NCBI RefSeq assembly: GCF_000959445.1
Contig: NZ_CP009632.1
Span: 1,054,001 to 1,118,000 of the forward strand
Reading direction: 5' to 3'
DNA length: 64,000 nucleotides
Source of the DNA: Burkholderia vietnamiensis LMG 10929
GTDB taxonomy: Bacteria > Pseudomonadota > Gammaproteobacteria > Burkholderiales > Burkholderiaceae
The position numbers were made by a program, and so were the translations under genes. The notes beneath the pieces were generated by a model. It was given only the letters and a program-made list of their open reading frames with translations. It made no database searches and had not been told where the DNA came from. Shown here one piece after another: positions 26,693-35,639 of the stretch; position 1 is the stretch's first letter; each line of letters begins with the position of its first letter.

Positions 26693-28087
26693 TCAGAACG
26701 GCAGGCCAACGTCCGGCTTCGCAGCCGTCAGCACGCGGCGGAAATCCGCCTGGATACGCTCGAGCCCTTCCTGTGTCTCCGCCTCGAAGCGCAGCACGAC
26801 CACCGGCGTCGTGTTCGACGAGCGCGCGAGGCCGAAGCCGTCCGGATACTCGACGCGCAGCCCGTCGATCGTCACGACCTCGTCCGCGCCGTCGAACTTC
26901 GCCTCGCTCTGCAGCTTCTCGATCAGACGGAAGTTCTCGCCTTCTTCGAGCTTGAGTTGCAATTCCGGCGTGCTCATCGCGTCCGGCAGCGCATTGAGCA
27001 CCGCGCTCGGATCGGCCGTCTTCGCCAGAATCTCAAGCAGCCGCGCACCCGTGTACAGCCCGTCGTCGAAGCCGTACCAGCGATCCTTGAAGAACACGTG
27101 GCCGCTCATCTCGCCCGCGAGCGGCGCACCGGTCTCGCGCAGCTTCGCCTTCACCAGCGAATGGCCCGTCTTCCACATCAGCGGCTCACCGCCCTTCTCC
27201 TTCACCCACTGCGCGAGATGGCGCGTGCACTTCACGTCGTAGATGATCTGCGCGCCCGGATTGCGCGACAGCACTTCCTCCGCGAACAGCATCAGCTGGC
27301 GGTCCGGGTAGATGATCTGGCCGTCCTTCGTAACGACGCCCAGACGGTCGCCGTCGCCGTCGAACGCGAAGCCGAGTTCCGCGTCGGTGTCCTTCAGCGC
27401 CTGGATCACGTCCTGCAGGTTTTCCGGGTGCGCGGGATCGGGGTGATGGTTCGGGAACGTGCCGTCGATGTCGGTGAAGCGCTCGACCAGCTCGCAGCCG
27501 AGCGCCTTGAACAGACGCGTGGTGAGCGGACCGGCGACGCCGTTGCCTGCATCGACGACGAGCTTCAGCGGACGCGCGAGCTTCACGTCGCCGACGATGC
27601 GCGCGATGTACTGATCGGCCACGTCGAATGCTTCGTACGAGCCGCTGCCGGTGTCGTAGCGCTCGTCGACGATGCGGCGGTACAGCGCCTGGATCTGCTC
27701 GCCGTAGATCGCCGCGCCGCGCAGCACCATCTTGAAGCCGTTGTAGTCGGGCGGGTTGTGGCTGCCGGTGACGACGATGCACGAATCGACGCGGCGCTCG
27801 CCAGCCTTCAGCGCGAGCGGCACGCTCGCCGCGAAATAGCCGACCGGCGTGGGCACCATGCCGACGTCGACGACGTCGACGCCCGCCGCACGCAGGCCAT
27901 CGGCCAGCGCGCCGACGAGTTCCGGCCCGGACAGGCGGCCGTCGCGCGCGACCACGACGGCGTCGCCGCCTTGCGCGCGCACTTCGCTGCCGAACGCGCG
28001 GCCGATGGCGCGCGCCGTGTCGGCGTCGAGCGTCTTGCCGACCACGCCGCGAATGTCATATGCCTTGAAGATGGATTGGGAGATCAT
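26693..28087 (-). CDS. manB: Phosphomannomutase/phosphoglucomutase
   Basis: 464 residues. Converts mannose-6-phosphate to mannose-1-phosphate and glucose-6-phosphate to glucose-1-phosphate. The AlgC-type landmarks are all present: FKAYDIRG at the start, the phosphoserine loop TGSHNPP, the metal loop FDGDGDR and the sugar-binding GEMSGH. GAGAGA lies before ATG 28087. Its products feed both sides of the exopolysaccharide locus: mannose-1-phosphate to ManC, then Gmd and Fcl; glucose-1-phosphate to GalU. It is isolated between the H-NS gene and the cellulose operon and is probably a separate transcript. Confidence 0.95.
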   Translation of the reverse strand: MISQSIFKAYDIRGVVGKTLDADTARAIGRAFGSEVRAQGGDAVVVARDGRLSGPELVGALADGLRAAGVDVVDVGMVPTPVGYFAASVPLALKAGERRVDSCIVVTGSHNPPDYNGFKMVLRGAAIYGEQIQALYRRIVDERYDTGSGSYEAFDVADQYIARIVGDVKLARPLKLVVDAGNGVAGPLTTRLFKALGCELVERFTDIDGTFPNHHPDPAHPENLQDVIQALKDTDAELGFAFDGDGDRLGVVTKDGQIIYPDRQLMLFAEEVLSRNPGAQIIYDVKCTRHLAQWVKEKGGEPLMWKTGHSLVKAKLRETGAPLAGEMSGHVFFKDRWYGFDDGLYTGARLLEILAKTADPSAVLNALPDAMSTPELQLKLEEGENFRLIEKLQSEAKFDGADEVVTIDGLRVEYPDGFGLARSSNTTPVVVLRFEAETQEGLERIQADFRRVLTAAKPDVGLPF

Positions 28088-28632
28088 TAGTTCTCTCTCG
28101 GTTGCGTGCATGGAAAACGCTCGGACCGGCGCGTACGCATGGCCGCCTGCGCTGCCGCCGCGCAATCGCGGCGCACCTGGGCGACGGACCAATTCACATG
28201 CGCGCACGGCAGCAGCGGCATCTCGTCCCGGCGCGCGCAATGCGCGTTGCCGTGCGTGGCCGGGGCACCGGATCGCCGATACGGACGACTGCCGGCGATG
28301 CGCTTCACAATGTCGCCGGTTCCGCGTCGCTGCGGATCGCCGTGCACCGTCGCCGCGGCCGCCGACGCGCATGCAGCTCGCCCACACGACGCGCGCGTCG
28401 CGTCGTCGTTCGCGAACCACGTTGCAAATCGCCACCGTCCTGCCACGGTCGAGCCGCATGCACGGCTGCCGATGCGCCGGCCGCGTCGCTTCCGCCCCCG
28501 CCGGTCGTTCGATCAGGCACTGTACGTCGCACACACGCCGACGGGCCGACAAAGCTCTGAACGATTCCGCCAGCGCGCGCCACGGCTACGACGGCATCGC
28601 ATCCCCAGCCGCACGCGCCGCACGCGCCGCGC
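28088..28632. other. GC-rich intergenic stretch between bcsC and the mutase gene
   Basis: About 545 bases. Several open frames exist on both strands, but none shows recognisable protein features, and all are typical of GC-rich noncoding DNA. It should contain the mutase promoter and the end of the cellulose transcript. No T-tract terminator was found. Confidence 0.45.
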
Positions 28633-31600
28633 TCAGTCCGTCTGCGCGAGATACGGCGACGTGAACACGCGCGGCGGAAACGGCGCCAGCCCGCCTTGCG
28701 GCGTGAAGCTGTAGCGCAGATACACGGCGGCCGTCCATTCGCGATACTGATACGCGTTGCCGAACGACGCGGTCGCGCCGACGGCGAGTTGCGGCGCGAC
28801 CTGATATTCGCCGCGCGCGGCGAGCGAATAGGCGACGCCCGTCTTGCTGTGCGACGGGTACAGCGCGCCCGGATCGAGGCCCACGGCCTGGCTGGCGGCC
28901 GCGTTCGCCGCCGCTTGCGCCTGCATGCCCGGATCGAGGGGGAAATACGGCACCGCGTTCTGCCGGTAATGCTGCACGCCGATCGAGCCGTTCAGGTCGT
29001 AGGTGAACGCACCGGTCCTGCCTGAATACTCGACCGGAATGTTCAGTATCACGTACTGCTGCGGGCTGAAATACCCGCCGTGCCCGTACGTGAAATACGA
29101 CTGGTTCTTGCTGAAGCGCATCCACGTCGCGTTGACGCCGACGGTGAGCGTCCGGTCGGCGTCGTTCAGGATCCGCGTATACGCGCCGCCGCTGCCCTTG
29201 CCGGAGAAGTTGCGCTCGACGTGATGGCCGTCGTAGAAGTCGAACCCGGCCGCGACGTAGGTGCCGCTCGTGCCGTCGTCCCAGCTCAGCGTGCCGCGCG
29301 CGCCGCTGCGCATCACGCCGCCCCACTTGAGGCCCGCGCCCGCGTCGCGCGCGCCCGCGTACGACAGCACGCTGTCGGTCACCGCGCGGCGCGTCACGGC
29401 CAGCGAATAGGCCGCGCGATCGGTGATCGCGCCGTTGTAGCGCGCGCCGCCGACGATGTCCTGATACGGAAACCCGACCGGCGTCGCGCCGATCTCGGCC
29501 TGCACCTGCTTGCCCTCGTAGCCGAGCGCGACGCCGACGCCGCTCGCGGTCTGCGAGCCCGGCGAGCCGCCGCCCGCCGCCTTCGACAAGCCCGCGCCGA
29601 ATCGCGCGAGGGTCGGCACGTCGGTGCTCGCGCTGCCGCCGTCGAGCATGACCGGCGTGGCCGTCACGACGACGTGGCCGTTACCGGCCTTGATGCGCCC
29701 TTCGATCGGCGCCTCGATATCGGTGAGAGCCGACAGCCCGGCTTCGCCGGTGCGGTTGCGGAACACGAGGCCGCCGGTCAGCGCGCTGGTCTGCTCGCGA
29801 TTCACCTGCGCGAGCTCCGACGCGACGTCGAGCAGCTGCGCATCGGCGTTCGCGCCGCCGTCCGGCTGCGGCGGCTGGCTCGCGGGCCGCCCGCCCGCAT
29901 AGCCGGCCGGCGGACGCGGAATGTAGCGTGGCGCCGCGTACGGATCCGCGTCCGTCTGCGCGAGCACGGGCTGCCGTGTCGCCTGCGCCTTCGCGCCGCC
30001 GCGCGCCAGCCTGCCGGGCCGGGACGCAGCCACGGGCACGGGCGCGGCCGCCGATGCAGTGGCCGATGCCGCGGCCCGCGACGCAGGCGACATCGGCCAC
30101 GGCGTCGCGACGTAGCCCGCACCACAGTCGTCGTCAGGGCTGGCCGACGCCCCGCATTCGGGCGACGGCACGTCGGCCGCCGGCTGCCGATACGGCCGAT
30201 AGCGCGGCGCGGCCGCGGCGCGTCCCGACTCCGCCAAGCCGCCGCCGTCGCCGCCGTAACCGTCCGGATCGCGCGCAACGGGCAGCGGCGCGGCGCGCGG
30301 CGCCGGACTGGCCTCGGGCATGGCGGACGGCATGACGTAGGTCGCGGGCGGCGCGGGCGGCATCGAATAAGGCACGGTCGGAACGTAAGAGGACGGAGAG
30401 GGCCACGAAGGCGCGCCGGGCGCCGGCAGCGCCGCGCCGGAACGCGTCGACGGACGCGCCGCATCGACGGCGGTCTTGCCTTCGAACGGATTGGTGCCGG
30501 GCAGCGGGTTCGCGCCGATGCGCCGCAGCGCGTCGTCCCAGCCGCGCGGCACGTTCGCGCGTGCCGGCTGGCCGGACGCGGGCGGCGTATTGGCCGCCAG
30601 CAGCGCCCGCTGCAGATACTGCGCGGCCAGCGTGAGCTTGCCCTGCGCGCGATACAGACGCCCGACGGCCGCGAGCAGCGCCGGATCGTCGGGCGCGCTG
30701 CGCAGCGCGCTCGCCGCGAACGCTTCACCGTCGCGCCACGCCTTCGCGCTGCTCGCCGCATAGATCGCCGCGATCAGCAGGCCGACGTCGTCGGGGCGGC
30801 GAGCCAGCGCGACCCGATAGCACTTCAGCGCATTCGCCGGATCGCCGGCCGACGTGTACAGCCGCGCGAGCGCGCCCTGCAGCTCCGGGTTGTCGGGCAT
30901 CGCGGCCAGCCACGGCGCGATGACGGCGTAGCCGCCGGCGAGGTCGCCTTCGTCGCGCACCTGATCGGCGCGACGCACGACGATGTCGAGATTGAGCCGT
31001 TCGAAGTCCGCACGCTGCGCGGGCGACAACTGCATCGCATCGAGCCGCCGCATCGCCTCGGCCACGCGCGCATCGTCGTGCGCGGCCGACGCGAGCCGCG
31101 CGTATTGCAGCAGCAGGCCCGCGTTGCCGGGTTCCCGGTCCAGCGCACGCTGCACGATCCACAGCGCGCGCGCGGCGTCGCCGGCCTGCGCGTAGCCGGC
31201 GGACAGCTGCGCCGCGAGCGCCGGCACCGACAGGCCGATGCCGTCCGCCTCGTGCAGCACGGCGAGCGCCTTCGCTTGCTGGCCGTTGCGCACCAGGCGC
31301 GTCGCGAGGGCTACCTGCTGGCCGACCCACAACCGGTGCTGCAACGTCGTCATCGCCGCGGTGCGCTGCGCGGGCGCGATGCGCTCGAGCCGCTGCAGAC
31401 CGACGCTCCAGTCCTGCGTCTGCTCGGCCAGCAGCGCACCGGCATAGAGCGCATCGGGCATGTCGGGCCGCTCGGCCAGCAAGCCGTCCATCAGGCTGCG
31501 CGCGGAGGCGATCGCGCCTTGGCGCACGTACACGCGCGCGAGGTCGAGCCGCAGCCACGGATCGTCCGGATTGCCGGCGAGCGCATCCTCGAACAGGCTG

Positions 31601-33081
31601 CGCGCCGCGCCGAGGTCGCCACGCGCTTCGGCCTGCCGCGCCTGCGCGGCCTCGGCCGTACTGCGCAAGCGCTCGAGGCCGCCCGCCTTCGCTTGCTGCT
31701 CGGCGCTCAGTTGCGTCGCGAACTGCAACGCCTCGTCCGCGCGGCCCTGCGCGGCCAGCGCGCCGACCAGGCCGCGCATCGCGTCCGGGTTGTCCGACTG
31801 GCGCCGCAATGCCATCCGGTATGCCTGCTCGGCGCCGGGCGCGTCGCGGTTCTCCAGCAGCGCGTCGCCGAGCAGCACCTGCGCGGTGACGTTCGACGGG
31901 TCCGCGAGAATCGCGCGCTCGAACAGCGCCTTCGCCTGCGCGAAGTCGCCGTTGCTCTGCGCGCCGAGCGCACTGCTCGTGTAGAACCAGTAGGTCGCGC
32001 TGTCGAGCGCCGAGCGCCAGCGCGCCGCATTGCCGCCGCGCGACGCGCGTTCGAGATCGCTGCGCGCCTGCGCGAAGCGCTCCTGCTTCAGCGCGACGAT
32101 GCCGCGCCCGCCCAACGCATCGCTGTCGTTCGGGTTGGTGTCGAGCACGGCGTCGAAACGCGCGCGCGCCGCAGCGAGGTCGCCACGATCGAGCGCCGCG
32201 AAGCCGTCGTCGATCGCGCGACCGCGCGCTTCGTTCGCCGCGCCGCGCCGATCGGGCTCGCGCGCCGCCAGATCGGGCCGCACCATGCTGTCGTAGCGCG
32301 CCTTGACCGGCGCATCGTCGGGCGCGACCTTCAGGTACGCCAGATAGCGCGCCTGGTCGGACGGCCGCGCCGCGAGCCACAGCAGCGCCTGACGCCAGCT
32401 TTGCAGCGCGTCCTTGCCGACCTTGCCGTCGCCGGCCAACTGTTCGAGCCGGTCGATGCCGTCGCGGCGCGTCGCGTCGCGATAGGTCAGATGTTGCGCA
32501 TAGGCGAGCGCGTAGCGCGGATCGTCCGGGTTGTCGCGCGCGAGCCGTTCGAGGCCGCGCCGCGCATCGTTCCATCCGCTCGGCGTGGCCGCGAGCGCCT
32601 GGAAATACTCGCGCTGCAGCGCCGGCGACGACGGCACGCCCTGCAGCGCGCGCTGATACTGCCGCACGGCCTGTTCGCTCTGCCCGCTTTGCGCGAGGCG
32701 GCGCGCATCGCCCAACTCGGCGTCCCGCGCACTCGATTCGCCCAGGCGGCTCGCGAGTTCGTCGATGCGCGCGAAGCCGGGCGCGGTGCGGCGCAGTTGC
32801 TCCAGATAGCGGCGCGCGCCGTCGAGATCGCGGCGATCGGCGAGCACCATCCCCATTCCGAACAGTGCGTCGGGCTGATTCGGATCGACGCCGAGCACCT
32901 TGTTCCACGCCTGCGCCGCGAGATCGCCGCGACCGTGCGCCTGCCAGTAGCGGCCCTGATCGACGAGCACTTTGAGCGCGTCGTTGGCGGCCTGCGCCGC
33001 ATGCGGCAGCGCCAGCGCGCACACGAGGCTCGCGACACCGCCCGCGCGGGCGCCGAGCCCGCGTAACCGTCGCTCGCGCAT
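28633..33081 (-). CDS. bcsC: Cellulose synthase outer-membrane export protein BcsC
   Basis: 1,482 residues. The signal peptide ends at AQA (about residue 31). Residues about 32-830 are tetratricopeptide repeats forming a periplasmic scaffold. About 830-1075 is a proline- and alanine-rich linker, longer than usual. The remainder is the BCSC C-terminal beta-barrel, starting near TGGLVFRNRTGEAGLS and including HGGYFSPQQY, ending RVFTSPYLAQTD. The barrel is the outer-membrane pore for cellulose. GAAGGAG precedes the ATG, which is one base after the bcsB stop, so the two genes are translationally linked. It is the last gene of the operon. Confidence 0.95.
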   Translation of the reverse strand: MRERRLRGLGARAGGVASLVCALALPHAAQAANDALKVLVDQGRYWQAHGRGDLAAQAWNKVLGVDPNQPDALFGMGMVLADRRDLDGARRYLEQLRRTAPGFARIDELASRLGESSARDAELGDARRLAQSGQSEQAVRQYQRALQGVPSSPALQREYFQALAATPSGWNDARRGLERLARDNPDDPRYALAYAQHLTYRDATRRDGIDRLEQLAGDGKVGKDALQSWRQALLWLAARPSDQARYLAYLKVAPDDAPVKARYDSMVRPDLAAREPDRRGAANEARGRAIDDGFAALDRGDLAAARARFDAVLDTNPNDSDALGGRGIVALKQERFAQARSDLERASRGGNAARWRSALDSATYWFYTSSALGAQSNGDFAQAKALFERAILADPSNVTAQVLLGDALLENRDAPGAEQAYRMALRRQSDNPDAMRGLVGALAAQGRADEALQFATQLSAEQQAKAGGLERLRSTAEAAQARQAEARGDLGAARSLFEDALAGNPDDPWLRLDLARVYVRQGAIASARSLMDGLLAERPDMPDALYAGALLAEQTQDWSVGLQRLERIAPAQRTAAMTTLQHRLWVGQQVALATRLVRNGQQAKALAVLHEADGIGLSVPALAAQLSAGYAQAGDAARALWIVQRALDREPGNAGLLLQYARLASAAHDDARVAEAMRRLDAMQLSPAQRADFERLNLDIVVRRADQVRDEGDLAGGYAVIAPWLAAMPDNPELQGALARLYTSAGDPANALKCYRVALARRPDDVGLLIAAIYAASSAKAWRDGEAFAASALRSAPDDPALLAAVGRLYRAQGKLTLAAQYLQRALLAANTPPASGQPARANVPRGWDDALRRIGANPLPGTNPFEGKTAVDAARPSTRSGAALPAPGAPSWPSPSSYVPTVPYSMPPAPPATYVMPSAMPEASPAPRAAPLPVARDPDGYGGDGGGLAESGRAAAAPRYRPYRQPAADVPSPECGASASPDDDCGAGYVATPWPMSPASRAAASATASAAAPVPVAASRPGRLARGGAKAQATRQPVLAQTDADPYAAPRYIPRPPAGYAGGRPASQPPQPDGGANADAQLLDVASELAQVNREQTSALTGGLVFRNRTGEAGLSALTDIEAPIEGRIKAGNGHVVVTATPVMLDGGSASTDVPTLARFGAGLSKAAGGGSPGSQTASGVGVALGYEGKQVQAEIGATPVGFPYQDIVGGARYNGAITDRAAYSLAVTRRAVTDSVLSYAGARDAGAGLKWGGVMRSGARGTLSWDDGTSGTYVAAGFDFYDGHHVERNFSGKGSGGAYTRILNDADRTLTVGVNATWMRFSKNQSYFTYGHGGYFSPQQYVILNIPVEYSGRTGAFTYDLNGSIGVQHYRQNAVPYFPLDPGMQAQAAANAAASQAVGLDPGALYPSHSKTGVAYSLAARGEYQVAPQLAVGATASFGNAYQYREWTAAVYLRYSFTPQGGLAPFPPRVFTSPYLAQTD

Positions 33082-33082
33082 G

Positions 33083-35623
33083 TCACTCCTTCAGCCGGCG
33101 CGCCGCACGCGCACGCAGCAAACGATAGAACAGCGCCGCCGCGATGAAGGCGCCCAGCACGCCGACCAGCGCGAGCAGCACCGGCCGCCCCGACATGACC
33201 CAGCGCACGTAGGTGAGCGGCGGCAGCGCGCCGAGGTGATACGCGGTGTCGGTCGACGCGACCGTCACCGTGCGATCGCGAATCACCACCGTCGCGCCGC
33301 GGATCGACGCGAGCAGATCCTCGTCGAGCAGCGCCGGCCCGAGCACCGCGTCCGCATGGCCGGTCGCGCCGATCAGCGCGACCGCGCTGCGGGTCTTGCG
33401 CAACGGCGATTCGAAGCCGGCGATCACCGCGCTCGCGCCGTCCGCCACGATCGACAGGCCGGCCTGCACGCGCTCGGCGCCCGGCGAATCGGCCGCGACC
33501 GCGCGGCCGAACAGGCCGCCGAACACGCCGCCGCGGCGCTCGTCGTCGAACGGGATGCGCGCAGCCCAGCGGCTCAGCAGCGGCTGCGAGTCCGGCGCGC
33601 CGAGGATCAGCAGATCGCGCGACGCGAACGCGTCCACGCCGGCCGCGTCGGTCACCGCCACGCCGCTGACCGGATAGCCGGTCGACGCGCCCATCCGCCC
33701 CATCGCGAGCAGGTACAGGCCGTAGACGTCCGCCGACGGCTCGTTCGGCAGCACGACGGCCGTGTCCGACAGATCGGCCATGCGCGTGAACGGAAAGCCG
33801 CTGTTCGCGAACGCGGCCAGATCGGGCAGCGCGATGTAGTGCGGAAACGACGACACGTCGATCGTCGAGCCCGGGTCGATCGCGCCCGCGACGTTCTGCA
33901 GCAGCCGCCCGGTGCATTTGCCCTGATCCGGCATCTCGTAGAAGAAGTTCAGCGCCAGTTGCGCATGCGGCGTCACCAGCGGCGGCGGCACGTGCAGCGT
34001 CGCGCGCGCGGTGCCGTCGGCGACGAACGGCAGGTAGCGGCTCAGGCTCCAGTTGGCCCAGTCGCGCGCCGGAATCGGCAGCGCCTTCACGAACGTATCG
34101 TCGACGCTCAGGTTGAGCGACGAGCGATCGGCGCGCAGCGTCGGCGTATAGCGATACCGCAGATCGATCGGCGCGCCGCGCGTGTTCCACGTAAACAGAT
34201 CGGGCGCCATGCGCAGATCGAGCCGCACCGGGCCGGCCTGGTAGCCGGACACCGACAGCGCGCGTTCCGCCGCCAGTTCGCCGAAGCGGACCGGGCGAAC
34301 CGACGACAGCCAGTTCGGCGCGTCATACGGCACACGCGGCGCGGGCGGCTGCACACCGGTGACCGTGGCGCGCGTGCCCGCGAGCGGGCCGCGGCCGAAT
34401 GCGAGCGCCAGCGCGGCCGCCTTCAGTTCGGCCGGCGTGCGGCCGAGCACCAGCAACAGCTGGCCGTGTGCGGGCGCGGGGCGGTCGGCGACCGCCAGCG
34501 TCGGCCCGTCGATGGCCGGCAGCGGGACGCCGTCCACCCGATCGTCGGTGGTCGCGAACACCACGACGTTGCCCGCTTCCGGCATGGCGCCGACGCGCAC
34601 CGGGAAGCGCGCGCCGCGATACGACGCGAGCGCGCCGAACCACGATGCGACGATGCCAGCCGCCTCCAGCGTCTCGCGCGACGGCCGCGCGGCGAACGCG
34701 AACGGCAGCTCGAGCCGCCGCACGTCGCGCTGATCGAAGAACGGCGCGGGCAGCACGCCGAGCTCGGGCGGCTCGGGCAGCGTCGCATAGGTCAATTCCA
34801 GGCGGCTCGCGTTGCTCACCGTCGCCCACAGCGACGAACTGGCCGGATTCTCGCAGCCGTTCGTGTAATGGCCGATCAGCTGTACGTTCAGATGGTTGTA
34901 CTCGGTGACGAAGCGCGGATCGATCGGCACGTCGCGTGCGACCGTCATCCCCGCCTGCGCGGTCGGCAGCGGCAGCGTCGCCGCCACTTCGCCGTTGACC
35001 AGCACCTTCAGCTGCGACAGATCCGGCAGCAATGCGGGCGAGTAGCTGTAGACGAGGTGCAGCGCCGCTGCCGTGACGACCTCGTCGCGCCGCACCGAAA
35101 ACGCGACGCCGTTCTGGCCGTCCGTGCCGTGCAACTGCAACGGATCGCGCGCGCCGAGATCGGCGAACGTCAGCGCCTGACGCCGGCCGCCCGGCACCAG
35201 CGTGCCGGGCTCCGCCGTGGTCGGCAGCCGGCCGGCGCGGCGACGCTCGGCTTCGTCCTTCGGCACCGGCTCGGCGAGCAGCGGCGGCGGCGCAACGGCG
35301 GGGCCGGCCGCCACGGCCATCGACAGTGACGGCAAACGATCGGCCAGCCGCTCCGGCGGCTCGCCGGGCGACGCGGCACGATCGAACGCGCGCACCGCCC
35401 CGGGCTGCTGGGCCAGCGCAGCGGATGCCCAGAGGCCCGACGCGACGCCGCTCGCGAGCGCGCCGAACGCGAACGCGAACGCGTACGTCCGCAGCTTGCG
35501 CGGCAAGTGCGTGTGCCAGCTGCCGGCCCGCGCGCGGCATGCCGCGGCCGCCCCAATCGAAACGCGCGCGTTTTCACCCGCGTCGTCGCGCGTGCCGCCG
35601 CGCCATCGCGACATCCCCGTCAT
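33083..35623 (-). CDS. bcsB: Cellulose synthase regulatory/periplasmic subunit BcsB
   Basis: 846 residues. A signal sequence with a long N-region ends near ALAQQ (about residue 73). The body consists of the repeated carbohydrate-binding and flavodoxin-like domains of BcsB, with recognisable stretches such as LQLHGTDGQNGVAFSVRRDE and LNLSVDDTFVKALP. A single C-terminal membrane helix (about 812-835) is followed by RARAARRLKE. BcsB pairs with BcsA in the inner membrane and guides the glucan through the periplasm. It lies between bcsA (16-base gap) and bcsC (one base). No bcsZ cellulase gene separates it from bcsC. MSRWRGG, three codons on, is an alternative start. Confidence 0.95.
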   Translation of the reverse strand: MTGMSRWRGGTRDDAGENARVSIGAAAACRARAGSWHTHLPRKLRTYAFAFAFGALASGVASGLWASAALAQQPGAVRAFDRAASPGEPPERLADRLPSLSMAVAAGPAVAPPPLLAEPVPKDEAERRRAGRLPTTAEPGTLVPGGRRQALTFADLGARDPLQLHGTDGQNGVAFSVRRDEVVTAAALHLVYSYSPALLPDLSQLKVLVNGEVAATLPLPTAQAGMTVARDVPIDPRFVTEYNHLNVQLIGHYTNGCENPASSSLWATVSNASRLELTYATLPEPPELGVLPAPFFDQRDVRRLELPFAFAARPSRETLEAAGIVASWFGALASYRGARFPVRVGAMPEAGNVVVFATTDDRVDGVPLPAIDGPTLAVADRPAPAHGQLLLVLGRTPAELKAAALALAFGRGPLAGTRATVTGVQPPAPRVPYDAPNWLSSVRPVRFGELAAERALSVSGYQAGPVRLDLRMAPDLFTWNTRGAPIDLRYRYTPTLRADRSSLNLSVDDTFVKALPIPARDWANWSLSRYLPFVADGTARATLHVPPPLVTPHAQLALNFFYEMPDQGKCTGRLLQNVAGAIDPGSTIDVSSFPHYIALPDLAAFANSGFPFTRMADLSDTAVVLPNEPSADVYGLYLLAMGRMGASTGYPVSGVAVTDAAGVDAFASRDLLILGAPDSQPLLSRWAARIPFDDERRGGVFGGLFGRAVAADSPGAERVQAGLSIVADGASAVIAGFESPLRKTRSAVALIGATGHADAVLGPALLDEDLLASIRGATVVIRDRTVTVASTDTAYHLGALPPLTYVRWVMSGRPVLLALVGVLGAFIAAALFYRLLRARAARRLKE

Positions 35624-35639
35624 GCTGTCTGCCCTCGTG

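Noticed and set aside
28088..28632. Overlapping frames of 90-200 codons upstream of the phosphomannomutase
   Set aside because: All have random, Arg-rich composition and none has a convincing ribosome binding site or domain.
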